This document shows positions 15,269-25,362 of a stretch of DNA of 63,644 nt, piece by piece. The notes beneath the pieces were generated by a model, which was not told the origin of the DNA, made no database searches, and saw only the letters and a list, made by a program, of their open reading frames with translations. Where the stretch lies: the NCBI GenBank assembly GCA_020345805.1, contig CP070772.1, positions 3,466,543 through 3,530,186 on the forward strand. Reading direction: 5' to 3'. The translations under genes and the position numbers were made by a program. This stretch comes from Phycisphaerales bacterium (lineage in GTDB: Bacteria > Planctomycetota > Phycisphaerae > Phycisphaerales > SM1A02). Positions within the stretch are counted from its first letter, which is position 1, and every line of letters begins with the position of its first letter.

Positions 15269-16198
15269 ATGAGCGTTTCTCCCGCGGCTATCGGACAGGA
15301 TCAGAGCAGCGCCGCTGCCTTGCGCTGGCAGATCCTCGGGGCCGCGGTCCTGCTGGCCGTTTTCGCCTGGGTGTTCTGGGCGTTTCTCCACCGGCAGTGG
15401 AGGTTCGCAATCACACATCAGGCCGATTGGGGTCACACTCTGGTGATCCCGTTCATCTGCGCCTACTTCGTGTACCTGAACCGGGCGAAGCTGCTGGTCA
15501 GGCCGTTCCGACCGGCGTGGTCGGGCTTGGTTCCCATGCTGCTGGGAGTCGCCTGGTACACCACCTGCGCGATCGGTCCGCGGCCGCTTTTTCACCATAA
15601 CCTTCAGGGCGCGGGAGTGTGGCTGGCTTTTTTCGGCCTGGTGCTGCTGATCTTCGGCTACCGGGCCATGAAGTACTTGTGGTTCCCCCTTCTGTATCTG
15701 CTGGTCTTTGGGCAGACGATCTCCAACAAGTTCATGGAGATTGTCACCTATAAGCTGCAGGACATCACCGCCCGCGGGTCACACCTGGTCCTCGTCTTGC
15801 TGGGAATGGATGTGGATCGGGCGGGCAATACGCTGACCGTCTTCCAGGACGGTGAGCCCATGCCGCTGAACATCGCTGAGGCATGCTCGGGGATGCGCAT
15901 GCTCATGGCCTTCCTGGCTCTGGGGGTGTTCATGGCCTACACCGGGCTGGACCGGTCCTGGCAACGAACGGCCCTGGTGATTCTGGCCTTCCCCACGGCG
16001 GTCTTTGTGAACATCCTGCGGGTGGTGACCCTGGCGCTGCTGAGCAAGGTGGATACCGATTTCGCCGCGGGCGAGTTTCATTCGTTCGTCGGCCTGGTCT
16101 GGCTGGTTCCCGCTCTCTTGATTTATCTGGGGCTTATGTGGATCATCCGAAATTCGGTCATTGAAGAGGCCCGACCCGGCAGGACGGGCACCGCGTAG
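15269..16198 (+). CDS. Exosortase (transmembrane cysteine transpeptidase)
   Basis: A 309-residue polytopic membrane protein with about eight helices. The exosortase/archaeosortase catalytic triad is clear: C206 in ACSGMR, R251 in NILRV and H271 in FHSFVGL. Exosortases cut PEP-CTERM proteins at the C-terminal tag and are thought to attach them to an envelope acceptor, in step with exopolysaccharide production. The PAPG-tagged protein at 3340-3759 is the one visible substrate candidate. The subtype cannot be named with certainty. The ATG at 15269 follows AGAGG with short spacing. The EpsI-like partner begins 13 bp downstream. Confidence 0.92.
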   Translation: MSVSPAAIGQDQSSAAALRWQILGAAVLLAVFAWVFWAFLHRQWRFAITHQADWGHTLVIPFICAYFVYLNRAKLLVRPFRPAWSGLVPMLLGVAWYTTCAIGPRPLFHHNLQGAGVWLAFFGLVLLIFGYRAMKYLWFPLLYLLVFGQTISNKFMEIVTYKLQDITARGSHLVLVLLGMDVDRAGNTLTVFQDGEPMPLNIAEACSGMRMLMAFLALGVFMAYTGLDRSWQRTALVILAFPTAVFVNILRVVTLALLSKVDTDFAAGEFHSFVGLVWLVPALLIYLGLMWIIRNSVIEEARPGRTGTA

Positions 16199-16211
16199 GC
16201 GATGGGAACCG

Positions 16212-17066
16212 ATGCTGCATTTTGAACGACATGCCCGGCTGGTCTTTATCGTCGCCTGTGTCGCGCTGGTGCTGAGCGGGATCGGGTTCAGGGCGGCCGT
16301 GGGGCTGTTGAACGTTCATCTGACGAAAGAGCCGGTTCCCCTGCGCCAGAGTCTGCCCACGCTGCCCAGCAGGTTGGAGCAGTGGAAGAAGATCGGGGAA
16401 GACGGAGTTCTCGTCGCCGAAGTGATCGAGACGCTGGGCACCGAGGATTTCCTCGACCGGAATTACGCCGTAGACGGCAGAGCAGCCAGTGGTCTTATTT
16501 CCCTTCACCTGGCCTACTACACCGGGTTCATCGACACGGTGCCGCATGTCCCCGATCGGTGCTTCGAGGCCGGGGGTTGGCGCAAACAGACTCTGCCCAA
16601 GAACTATGACCTGCCGATGGATCGCTCCGGATGGCAGCCGGATCCCGATCAGGTCCACCCCGGCGGCGAGCGCTACCAGCGGGTGACCTACCCGAACCCA
16701 ATCACCGACAAGCCGGTGACGGTGCGAATGCCGATCGGCGACTATCAGTTGCGGGTTACGGAGTTCCAGCGTCCGCAGCAGCCGGATGTTCGTCTCTATG
16801 CCGGGTATTTCTTCATTGCCAACGGACGAACCACCGCATCGCCGTGGGACGTCAAGAGATTGGCGTTCAACCAGACCGACAAATTCGCCTATTACATCAA
16901 GGTCCAGTTCACCGTGTTTGGCGATCAGAGTTTTGAGGTGGCGGACTTCATGGAGCGGGTCTCGGAGTTCGCCCCGCTGCTGTTGCCGCGACTGATGCGG
17001 TGTCTGCCGGATTGGGTCGAGGTGGGACAGCGGCAGGCTGAGGAACAGTCCTCGCCGACTGACTGA
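16212..17066 (+). CDS. Exosortase-associated EpsI-like protein
   Basis: A 284-residue protein with one N-terminal membrane anchor (about 8-30) and an extracytoplasmic EpsI/DUF3485-type domain. Typical features are the early W-K segment (RLEQWKKIGEDG), YYTGF, and the PDRCFEAGGW motif with a conserved Cys, followed by YFF. EpsI proteins occur fused to or beside exosortases and are needed for polysaccharide production or sorting, but their biochemistry is unknown. The start at 16212 places the membrane anchor at the N-terminus. It lies between exosortase and the giant TPR gene with short gaps, so it is part of the same operon. Confidence 0.85.
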   Translation: MLHFERHARLVFIVACVALVLSGIGFRAAVGLLNVHLTKEPVPLRQSLPTLPSRLEQWKKIGEDGVLVAEVIETLGTEDFLDRNYAVDGRAASGLISLHLAYYTGFIDTVPHVPDRCFEAGGWRKQTLPKNYDLPMDRSGWQPDPDQVHPGGERYQRVTYPNPITDKPVTVRMPIGDYQLRVTEFQRPQQPDVRLYAGYFFIANGRTTASPWDVKRLAFNQTDKFAYYIKVQFTVFGDQSFEVADFMERVSEFAPLLLPRLMRCLPDWVEVGQRQAEEQSSPTD

Positions 17067-17087
17067 ACATAAACACACGAGGGAATC

Positions 17088-20000
17088 ATGGCAACTCGAA
17101 TCAATACGAAGGTCGTAATGATCGTTCTCATTGCCGTCGTTGCCGCGGCCGGCATCCTCGGGGGGCTCCTGTTTCTGCAGATGCGCGGCAGCGCCGAGCG
17201 CTTCGTCAGGCTCGCTGCGGAGAAGAAGCAGTCCGCCCTGGAGTCCAGGGATGAGGGTGACATGGTGGCGTACGGCGACAAGTTGCGCAAGGCCAAGGAC
17301 CTTTACGCGCGGGCCGTTCTGAACGATCCGGCCAACACGCAGAACCTCCGCCTCATGGAAGAGACCCTGTTGGAGATCCGCCCCTACACGCAGGACGAGG
17401 CAAGAGAGCTTTACGGCCAGTGGTTGAGCACGATGGCTCACGAGATCACCCACAACCCCGCCGATCCCGAGCTGCACCTGAGATTCCTGCGCGAAGCCTA
17501 TGAATACGGTGCCCGGGTCATGAATCTCGGCGAACACTGGCGGATGATCGTCGACCTCGCCGACGACATGTACAACCGGGTTCCCTCCTCCCGTCCCGAG
17601 CGGGCCTATGCGTTGCTGTACCGGGGCACGGCCACGCTGCGGCTCATCGCAGAGCTTGAACCCCAGGAGATTCTCCAGGCCGAGGCGGATCTGATCGAGT
17701 TCCTCAAGGAGGTTCCCGACAGCGACCTGGGCTGGGCCTCTCTGGCGATTGGTCAGAGAACCGTCGCCGTTTTCCTGGATGCGAACGACCGTACTCTGCA
17801 GGGGCCGGAGGGCATCATCGACGATGCGACCATGCTCGCCCGGTGTGATGAGACGTTGCGGCAGGCGCGTGAGCACGTTCCCAACGGACCCGAAGTCACT
17901 CGGGTCGAAGCCTCGATCACGGCGACCAAGCGCTGGGAAGATCCGACTTCCGTCGATGAGCAGGAGCTGCGCGCGACCGTTGACAAGCTGGTCGCGCTGA
18001 TCAGAGAGGAGGAGGAACCCGGCCTGGTCCTGGATGCGGCAGGTGTGCTGAGGTTCCTTCGGTTCGAGAACAGCCAGGAGATGGGTATCGAGTTGCTGGA
18101 AGGCTATCTCCGGCGCCACCCCGATGCACTGTACCACCGCTTGGCCCTGGCCGAGGCCCTCTACTTCCACGGCGAATACGACCGGGCCGTCGCGGCGGCC
18201 CGCGAGGTCCTGGATGCCGAGCCGCTTCTGGTGTGCTTCATGGCCCAGTACCAGCGCCTTGTTTCCGCCCAGGCGGCGTCGATCATAATGAACGTGCGGT
18301 TCGCCGAGTGGGAAATGGCCTCGGAAGCGGACCGGTCGCAGGCACTGGAGCCGATGCGCGCGACCCGAGAGGAACTGGCCTCCCTCGTGGACAACCCGGA
18401 CAACGACCCGCTGCTGAAAGAGGCCGAGGGCAAGCTGGCCTACGCCGAGGGCAAGTACGATGAGGCCGCGGCATGTTTCGAGTGGCTGATCAGGTTCGAT
18501 CCGGATGAACAGATTGAACCGCAGATACTCCTCTTCGCCGCCCGATGTCTGAAGAACATCGGGCAGGTCGGGCTGGCGCACGAGCGGCTGGAGAAAGCCG
18601 CCACGGACAATATCGGGAACGTCTTTATTCTCCTGGAGAAAGCGCGAATCGAGGGGCAGCTGCGCGAGTTCGAGCAGATGAGCGAGACCCTCGACGAGAT
18701 TCTGAGAATCGAGCCGGAGAACGAAACGGCCTTGGTCCTGAAGACGCAGGTGGAACAGGCCCTCAGCGACTCGGCGGTGCCGACCGATCCCGTCGTCGCC
18801 GTCATCAGTGAAGCCCTGCAGGCTGCCCAGAGTGGAGACTATGATTCCGCCCGGAACACCCTCACGAACCTTCAGCAGCGGTATCCCGATCACGTCGCCG
18901 TGCCCATGGCACTGTGGCAGCTCGAGATGCTCGCGGACAATCAGGACCAGGCGCAGATGCATCTGGATCGGGCGAGAGAGCTCGATCCTGAAAACCTCCG
19001 ACTGGTCGAGCTGGATCAGATGCTCAACGAGCCGGATCCGATCCGGCGAGTGTACAACCTGGTGGTTGCGGCAACGGAGGACGAAGTTGAGCAGGTCGTG
19101 ATATTGTACGTCCGCTACCGCATGCAGGCCGACCGGGCGCGGCGCCTTGCCTCGCAGCGGGAGGGGAACGGGGACATCGAGGGGGCGAAGGCCTCTCGTG
19201 ACTTGGCCGCTCGCGCCGATCAGGAGGCTGCCGCCTACCTGACCCGGGCCATGAGTGCCGCCCCGGACCATCCGGCACTGGTGGAGGGGAGGTTCCAGCA
19301 GGCTCTGCTGGATGAGAACTGGGAGCTGGCCGAGCAACTGGCGAATCGTGCCGTGGAGCTGAACATCGATCAGGCCAACGGCCTGATCTATCGGGGTCGC
19401 TACGAACTGCACCGCCGGGATTTCGAGACGGCGATCCTGACCCTGGTCGAGGCCACCGAAGTCAAGCCCTACTCGGCCCCCGCCTGGACCGCCCTGGCCG
19501 TCGCTTATCAGAATGTGGGCAACCTCGATGACGCCGAGCGGGCCTACGAGGAGGCCTACAGAATCAACCCCAACGACATGAACACCGTTCGGGAGTTCGT
19601 GAGGCTGTTGCTGCCGCGGGGCAAGACCACCCGCGCCCTGCTGATCCTTCAGACGGCACGCCTCGTTGCCCCGAATGACGAGGATATTCGCGATCTCTGG
19701 CTCGCCCTGGAGGTCGATATCGGCGACAAGCCCCTGGCTCTCAAGACCCGGCGCCGGCTCTACCGCGACAATCCCGAAAACATAACCAACGCCATGCGCC
19801 TGGCCGCGCTGCTGGGCAAACTGGAACCCAGCTATGACCTTCTGCTGGATGCCGACGGCGAACCCCGCTATACGATCGGTTCCTGGGCCCGCCTCGTTCC
19901 CGAAGAGCAGGAGCGGCGGCTTACCCAGGAGCGAGAGCGCTGGAACCAGGAGGTCGACGAGATCCTCCAACGGCTCTTCGAGACCCAAGGGCAGAATCTG

Positions 20001-21971
20001 GCTCTGATTCGGCTGCAGACCGAACTGCTTCGGATACGCGGTGAGTGCGAACGGGGTGAGCAAATCTTCCGGGAGTTCGTCTCTTCACACGACGAGTCGG
20101 AGATCACCTCGGGCATGCTCATTCAGCTCGCCCAGTTCCATCTGCAGTGCTTCCACGTCCGGGAGGCGCTGGAGACGATGGAAGAAGCCAGGCAGTACCA
20201 GGATCCACAGCGGCTGGAAGTCGATGCGGCCTTGGCGGGAATGCTGTTCAGAGCCAAGCAGTGGTCTCGGGCGCTGGAACTCTACGAAGGCGTTATTGCC
20301 GTGGCCCCGTCCACGGCCGCCAAGTTCCGCCTCGTGGAATGTCTGGTCAAGCTCGGGCGACTGGACGAGGCTCAGCAGCGGCTGGAAGAGGCACTGCAGG
20401 AAACCGAGGAGGACTACTTTGCCTGTATGCTGCAGGCCACGATCCTGGACGGGCAGGCCGAGGTACTCTTCGACCAAGGGCTGACCGAGCAGGGTGAACA
20501 AAGGCTGCAGGGCTTCTACCAAGCCCTGGAGCGAGCCAAGGTCTACCGGCCCGATCTGACTATCCCATACCTGCTCCGGGCCAACTCCTTGTTGAAGAGC
20601 TATTGGCGAACCGCCTCCACCCTCGATGATCGGGGTCTGTTGGAGGACGCACTGGCCGAATTGAACAATGCCGAGAACGTCCGGGCCGGCGAGCCGGATA
20701 TCGTCCTCACCCGGGCCGAAGTCCTGCTCGGGACGCGAGATCGGCGCGGGGCTATTGGCGAACTAAACCGATTCCTTGAAGCCCAGCCGGAGAACATCAA
20801 AGCGCGAAAGCGCATGGTGGAACTGCTTCAGGAGGAAAGGCGGTACGGGACTGCTCATACCGCCATCGATGAGGCCCTGGTATTCGCGAAGGACCTGGCG
20901 CTGTGGCATGAGATGAAGGGCGACCTGTATATCGACGAAGCCCGACGTTCGCCGGAGATGAGTACCGAAGACAAGGACGAGTTGAAGCGTCAGGGAGTGG
21001 AGAGTTATCAGTCGGCCTACTCGCTCCGACCCAACCTGGCGATGCTCACCAAGCTGACCGATGCCGGGTTGAGCGTGTCGTCTCCCAACTACGAGATCAT
21101 CGTTGGGATGCTGGAGAGCATGACGGCCGAACTCGACAACGAGCCCCTGCTTCGTGTGCTCTTCGCCAAGGCTCTCAACGGCGGCGGCCAGCGCGACCGG
21201 GCCCTGGAAGAACTGGCCAAGGCCTTCCGAGCCATGAAATTGCGGATCCGTCAGGGCGAGGCCGCGCCGAGTTCGATCGCCGGCTGGTTCCTGGGGCTTC
21301 CCGCCTTCTTTGACCGGGACACGGTTGGCGACGCCGAGGCCCTCGTCACGGAATTGTGCGAAGGTGAGCTCGGGGTGTACGAGATGCACTGGCTTTCGGT
21401 CATGTGGCGGGATTCGGGCCCCGCCGGCAGCCAACGCATGCTCGAGCTGGCCGAGAGCGCTCTGGCGGCCTGTCCGCCCGATGAACCGGCGATGAAGGCC
21501 GGCCTCTCCCAGGAGCTGGGACACTGCCGCCTGCTGGTGGAGGATTGGGCCGGTGCGGCGGAGGCTTTCGAGACCGTGCTGGAGATTCAGCCCGATAATG
21601 CGCTGATCCTCAACGACTACGCCTACCTGAGAGCCGAGCGCCTGAACGACCCCGCCGGTGCCCTGGAGTACGCGGAGACAGCCATGAGGCTCGCCCCCGA
21701 CAGCCCCTCGGTCCTCGACACTTACGGGTGGATTCTCTTCAAGCTCGGCGACTTGGAGAAGGCCCAGCGCAGCATCCAGCGGGCTCTGGTTGACGATGAG
21801 ACCGCCGAAAAGTGTGTCCATATGGCCCACGTCCTCCTGGCCCAGGGGCAGCTTGAAGATGCCGAACGTCAGCTTCAGCGGGCCGCGGAATTGCGCCCGG
21901 ATCCCCAGACTCAGGCGGAGATTGAGGGCTTGGCGGACGATATACGAACCAGGAGGGGACAGGGGAGGTAG
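17088..21971 (+). CDS. Giant TPR protein of the exosortase/EPS locus
   Basis: A 1627-residue protein with an N-terminal membrane anchor (about 9-30) and, from there on, almost only tetratricopeptide repeats. Typical units are seen throughout, for example LIYRGRYELHRRDFETAILTL, DDAERAYEEAYRINPND and, near the end, LNDYAYLRAERLNDPAGALEYAETAM. It resembles PrsT-type TPR proteins of PEP-CTERM/exosortase clusters but is much longer and has no lipobox. It is probably a periplasmic scaffold that links the polysaccharide export machine to sorting. It lies 21 bp after the EpsI-like gene. A 1301-codon open frame on the opposite strand is a composition artefact. Confidence 0.88.
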   Translation: MATRINTKVVMIVLIAVVAAAGILGGLLFLQMRGSAERFVRLAAEKKQSALESRDEGDMVAYGDKLRKAKDLYARAVLNDPANTQNLRLMEETLLEIRPYTQDEARELYGQWLSTMAHEITHNPADPELHLRFLREAYEYGARVMNLGEHWRMIVDLADDMYNRVPSSRPERAYALLYRGTATLRLIAELEPQEILQAEADLIEFLKEVPDSDLGWASLAIGQRTVAVFLDANDRTLQGPEGIIDDATMLARCDETLRQAREHVPNGPEVTRVEASITATKRWEDPTSVDEQELRATVDKLVALIREEEEPGLVLDAAGVLRFLRFENSQEMGIELLEGYLRRHPDALYHRLALAEALYFHGEYDRAVAAAREVLDAEPLLVCFMAQYQRLVSAQAASIIMNVRFAEWEMASEADRSQALEPMRATREELASLVDNPDNDPLLKEAEGKLAYAEGKYDEAAACFEWLIRFDPDEQIEPQILLFAARCLKNIGQVGLAHERLEKAATDNIGNVFILLEKARIEGQLREFEQMSETLDEILRIEPENETALVLKTQVEQALSDSAVPTDPVVAVISEALQAAQSGDYDSARNTLTNLQQRYPDHVAVPMALWQLEMLADNQDQAQMHLDRARELDPENLRLVELDQMLNEPDPIRRVYNLVVAATEDEVEQVVILYVRYRMQADRARRLASQREGNGDIEGAKASRDLAARADQEAAAYLTRAMSAAPDHPALVEGRFQQALLDENWELAEQLANRAVELNIDQANGLIYRGRYELHRRDFETAILTLVEATEVKPYSAPAWTALAVAYQNVGNLDDAERAYEEAYRINPNDMNTVREFVRLLLPRGKTTRALLILQTARLVAPNDEDIRDLWLALEVDIGDKPLALKTRRRLYRDNPENITNAMRLAALLGKLEPSYDLLLDADGEPRYTIGSWARLVPEEQERRLTQERERWNQEVDEILQRLFETQGQNLALIRLQTELLRIRGECERGEQIFREFVSSHDESEITSGMLIQLAQFHLQCFHVREALETMEEARQYQDPQRLEVDAALAGMLFRAKQWSRALELYEGVIAVAPSTAAKFRLVECLVKLGRLDEAQQRLEEALQETEEDYFACMLQATILDGQAEVLFDQGLTEQGEQRLQGFYQALERAKVYRPDLTIPYLLRANSLLKSYWRTASTLDDRGLLEDALAELNNAENVRAGEPDIVLTRAEVLLGTRDRRGAIGELNRFLEAQPENIKARKRMVELLQEERRYGTAHTAIDEALVFAKDLALWHEMKGDLYIDEARRSPEMSTEDKDELKRQGVESYQSAYSLRPNLAMLTKLTDAGLSVSSPNYEIIVGMLESMTAELDNEPLLRVLFAKALNGGGQRDRALEELAKAFRAMKLRIRQGEAAPSSIAGWFLGLPAFFDRDTVGDAEALVTELCEGELGVYEMHWLSVMWRDSGPAGSQRMLELAESALAACPPDEPAMKAGLSQELGHCRLLVEDWAGAAEAFETVLEIQPDNALILNDYAYLRAERLNDPAGALEYAETAMRLAPDSPSVLDTYGWILFKLGDLEKAQRSIQRALVDDETAEKCVHMAHVLLAQGQLEDAERQLQRAAELRPDPQTQAEIEGLADDIRTRRGQGR

Positions 21972-22048
21972 AGTCCCCAAGGACGTGCGGCTGCCGGTGC
22001 GCCGGTGCGTCCCTCCTCTGTCCTGACACCCCACGATAGGAAAAACCG

Positions 22049-24256
22049 ATGAGCACTGTCACCCAAAGCCGACTTGCCACCCGACGCCCAGCCGATTCGC
22101 GGCCCGGCCCGCCGCGGTCGCGCCTCTCGGCCGGCGGCGTCGATCCGCTCCGCGTTCTGCGGCGACACGTGTTGGGAATCATCGCCGCCGCCATCCTCGG
22201 CGCCGTCATCGGCCTGGCCTCCTTCTTCCTGGCGAAAAAGTTCTGGCCCTTCTACTACGCCGAAGCGATCTTCGAGGCCCAGCCGGGTCTGACGGGGGGA
22301 GCCACGGAGGTGGCCACGGCGGAGTTCGCCAACGACGATACCGTGGCCCGTATCTGCGCCACCGAGACGGAGCGGCTGACCGATCGGGACAATGTTCTGG
22401 CCGCCGCCCTCAAGAACCCCGAGATCCTTCAAACCGAGTGGATCAAGAAGTTCGAGCTTGATACGGGGGGCTATGACTGGGAGGAAGCCAAGGACGAATT
22501 GGAGGAGGATCTCAAGACTCCGGTGATCCGGGGCACGACGTTCTTTGCCGTGGGGTGGAGTTCACATCGAGCCGAGGACGTGCCCATCGTGGTCAACGCG
22601 GTGGCGAGGGCCTACCGGGATTGGGCACGTGAGCTGGACATGCAGGTACATAACACCACTCTCGCCACTTTCCAGCAGCAACTGGCCGATTCGCAGCGTG
22701 AGCTGGACATTCTCAACGAGGATATCAAGACCTTCATCCGCGAGAAGGGCATCACCACTCTGGACGACCCGCGCTACAGCCAGCTCGCCTTCAAGGCCCA
22801 GGGTCTGGCCGAGCAGATCGCGGAGGCTGCTGCCGCCCTCTCCATCATGGATTCGGCTTATCAGCAGACGGCGGCCAAGCTCGCCGGTGAGATGGAGCCC
22901 ACCGAGGAGGATCGGCTGGCCGCCGAACGCGACCCGACGGTCCAGGGACACATGCAGTTGCTCGTCTCACTGGGGGCCGAGAGGCGCAGGCGTATCGAGA
23001 AATACGCGGTGGATCATCCTCTGATCGGGAACCTCGAGCGGCAGATTCGCGCTACCGAGGCGGAGCTGGAGGTCAAGATGGATGAGATCATCATGCGCAA
23101 TCTCGGGGCGCAGATGAAGATGCTCACGAATCAGGCGGAACAGTATCGCGAACTGATCGACGGGCTCGGGGCCGAGCTCGATACGACGGAGACCTTGCTC
23201 AAGGATCTGGCTGCCGAGCAGGCGGAGTACGATGCGATGGAGATGCGCCGGGAGTTCCTGGAGGTGTCCCGGGACATGGACCTCGCCCTCATCAAGGAGG
23301 TGAGGCTCATGCGCATGCGCGTCGAGGCCTCCCAGGTGCGCCTGGCGGTGCCGGCCCTCACGCCCCGAGAGCTGTCCTTCCCAAGGTGGGAAATCATGAC
23401 TCCACTGGGCGTGCTGTTGTTCACCGGTGCGTTCATCGGCATTGTCTTCCTGCGGGAGATAACCGATCAGCGGGTCAAGAGTGCCAGCGACCTGGCCATC
23501 CTGCCCGGAGCCACCATTGTGGGCGCGATTCCGGAACGCAGCGAGGACCCCACCAACTGCCAGAGCGCCGAATTGGTGGTTCAGACACAACCCAACAGCG
23601 TGCTGGCCGAGTCGTATCGCCAGAGCTTCGCCCACGTCGTCCGGGCCGTCCAACGGGCGGGTCACCAGACCATTCTCCTCGTGGGCGGCTTGCCCGGCGC
23701 CGGTACCACCACCGCGGTGACCAACTTCGCCGCGGTTGCCGCCGCCTCCGGGCGCAAGGTTCTGGCCATCGACGCCAATTTCCGCCGACCGCGGTTGGCC
23801 CAGGCCATGGGCGTCAGTGCCGCTGACCCCGGCCTCGGCGATATCCTCGTGGATGGTCTTGATCCGTCTGACGTCGTGCAGGAGACGGAGCTGGGCGTTG
23901 CCGTTATCAGCGCCGGTACGCCCGCCAAGCGGATCTTTGATCGCTTCAACACCGAGCAGTTCGACAGCGTGCTGGCGCAGATACGCGGAAGCTACGACAT
24001 GGTCTTCATCGACGCTCCGCCCGCCGTCGTGGCCGGTGACGCCATGGTCCTGGCCAACAAAGTCGATGCTGCGGTTCTCGTGGTGCGGGCGAACCAGGAG
24101 CATCGCGGCCTTGTCGCTCGGCTCATCTCGCAGTTGTCCGACGTGCAAAGCGAACTGCTGGGCCTTCTGCTCAATCGCCCGCGAGGGACCGCGGGTGGCT
24201 ACTTCAAGAAGAACTACGCCGCCATGGCCCGGTACACCGCCGGTCAGACGGGCTGA
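22049..24256 (+). CDS. Wzz-type chain-length protein fused to BY-kinase-like domain lacking Walker A lysine
   Basis: A 735-residue polysaccharide co-polymerase. The Wzz part has TM1 near 40-62, a long coiled coil to about 430 and TM2 near 450-470 (TPLGVLLFTGAFIGIVFL). The cytoplasmic part (about 495-735) is a CpsD/BY-kinase-like ATPase with Walker A' (AIDANFRRP) and Walker B (VFIDAPP, 652-658). The Walker A loop reads GLPGAGTTT, so Thr553 takes the place of the invariant lysine. ATP hydrolysis and autophosphorylation may be lost. The C-terminus still has three tyrosines (Y-F-K-K-N-Y and M-A-R-Y-T) like a phospho-tail. Partner of the Wza-like protein at 13491. Confidence 0.88.
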   Translation: MSTVTQSRLATRRPADSRPGPPRSRLSAGGVDPLRVLRRHVLGIIAAAILGAVIGLASFFLAKKFWPFYYAEAIFEAQPGLTGGATEVATAEFANDDTVARICATETERLTDRDNVLAAALKNPEILQTEWIKKFELDTGGYDWEEAKDELEEDLKTPVIRGTTFFAVGWSSHRAEDVPIVVNAVARAYRDWARELDMQVHNTTLATFQQQLADSQRELDILNEDIKTFIREKGITTLDDPRYSQLAFKAQGLAEQIAEAAAALSIMDSAYQQTAAKLAGEMEPTEEDRLAAERDPTVQGHMQLLVSLGAERRRRIEKYAVDHPLIGNLERQIRATEAELEVKMDEIIMRNLGAQMKMLTNQAEQYRELIDGLGAELDTTETLLKDLAAEQAEYDAMEMRREFLEVSRDMDLALIKEVRLMRMRVEASQVRLAVPALTPRELSFPRWEIMTPLGVLLFTGAFIGIVFLREITDQRVKSASDLAILPGATIVGAIPERSEDPTNCQSAELVVQTQPNSVLAESYRQSFAHVVRAVQRAGHQTILLVGGLPGAGTTTAVTNFAAVAAASGRKVLAIDANFRRPRLAQAMGVSAADPGLGDILVDGLDPSDVVQETELGVAVISAGTPAKRIFDRFNTEQFDSVLAQIRGSYDMVFIDAPPAVVAGDAMVLANKVDAAVLVVRANQEHRGLVARLISQLSDVQSELLGLLLNRPRGTAGGYFKKNYAAMARYTAGQTG

Positions 24257-24357
24257 TCCTGTCCGGGAGCCCTATACTGCGAGATTCACACTGTCGCCCC
24301 GCGTTGCCGACACCCTGAGCAGCGCCGCTGAAACGAGCGACGAGGAGCGTTGACGCA

Positions 24358-25362
24358 ATGGACGCCGCCTCCACCGAACGCAAGTGTCTTGTTACGGGCG
24401 GCGCGGGGTTCATCGGCTCACACCTCGCCCTTCGTCTCATCGAGCGCGGCGATCACGTAGTTATTATCGACAACCTGTCCACCGGACGCAGATGCAATCT
24501 CGATCACCTGGATCCGCAACATCTCACCTTCGTCCAAGCCGACGTGTCGGCGGCGCTGGGGGACCTCGATCCCGCCGACTTTGACGAGATCTACCATCTG
24601 GCGGCGGCGGTCGGGGTGCGACTGGTTATCGAGCAGCCCGTCCATACCATCGAGACCAACGTTCTGGAGACATCGGCGGTGTTGTCCTTCGCCGCTGCGG
24701 GTCTCAAACCTCTGCTCATCGCTTCCACCTCGGAGGTCTACGGCAAGTCCACCAAGACACCCTTTGCCGAGGATGACGACGTGGTGTACGGGCCGACGGT
24801 CTTCAGCCGATGGTCCTACGCCTGCTCCAAGGCCATCGACGAGTACCTGGCCCTGGCCCATCACCGTACGCACCGCCTCCCCGTGGTCATTGCCCGCCTC
24901 TTCAACACCGTGGGGCCGAGGCAGGTCGGACAATACGGGATGGTTCTGCCGCGCTTCGTCCTCGCCGCCCTGACCGGCAGGCCGCTTGAAGTGTACGGGG
25001 ACGGCCGGCAGACCCGATGCTTCTGCGACGTTCGCGATGTTGTGGGCGTTCTGCCTCAATTGCTGGCGGATCCCGCGTGCGCCGGGCGCGTGTTCAACGT
25101 GGGTTCCGACGTGCCCATCCGGATCAGCGAACTGGCCGAACTGGTTGTCAACACGCTCGGCGGTGATTCGGAGATTCGCTACCTGCCCTACGACGAAGCG
25201 TTCGGGGAGGGGTTCGATGACCTTCGCGATCGCCGTCCGGATCTGAGCCGCCTGCGCCGGGCCACGGGCTTTCAGCCTCGCATCCCGCTGGTGCAGACCA
25301 TTCGCGATCTCGCCGACAGCCTGGCTTCCGCCGCCTCCTCCGGGTTGGAGAGGTCCGCCTGA
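24358..25362 (+). CDS. NAD-dependent epimerase/dehydratase (UDP-glucuronate decarboxylase-like)
   Basis: A 334-residue extended SDR enzyme. The NAD-binding motif is GGAGFIGSH near residues 14-22, the catalytic Ser/Thr lies in ASTSEVYG, and the YxxxK pair lies in WSYACSKAIDEY. ARLFNTVGPRQ and VYGDGRQTRCFCDVRDV match UDP-xylose synthases and dTDP/UDP-glucose epimerase-like enzymes that supply sugar nucleotides for exopolysaccharide. The exact product is not fixed by the motifs. Its stop overlaps the ATG of the WecA-like gene by one base (TGATG), a sign of translational coupling. Confidence 0.88.
   Translation: MDAASTERKCLVTGGAGFIGSHLALRLIERGDHVVIIDNLSTGRRCNLDHLDPQHLTFVQADVSAALGDLDPADFDEIYHLAAAVGVRLVIEQPVHTIETNVLETSAVLSFAAAGLKPLLIASTSEVYGKSTKTPFAEDDDVVYGPTVFSRWSYACSKAIDEYLALAHHRTHRLPVVIARLFNTVGPRQVGQYGMVLPRFVLAALTGRPLEVYGDGRQTRCFCDVRDVVGVLPQLLADPACAGRVFNVGSDVPIRISELAELVVNTLGGDSEIRYLPYDEAFGEGFDDLRDRRPDLSRLRRATGFQPRIPLVQTIRDLADSLASAASSGLERSA

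Noticed and set aside
16158..20063. 1301-codon open frame on the minus strand
   Set aside because: It lies fully antisense to the EpsI-like and giant TPR genes. High GC makes stop codons rare in this frame, and its translation has no domain or signal.
20763..22034. 423-codon minus-strand frame at the end of the TPR gene
   Set aside because: Antisense to the TPR repeats, no family, and no ribosome binding site.
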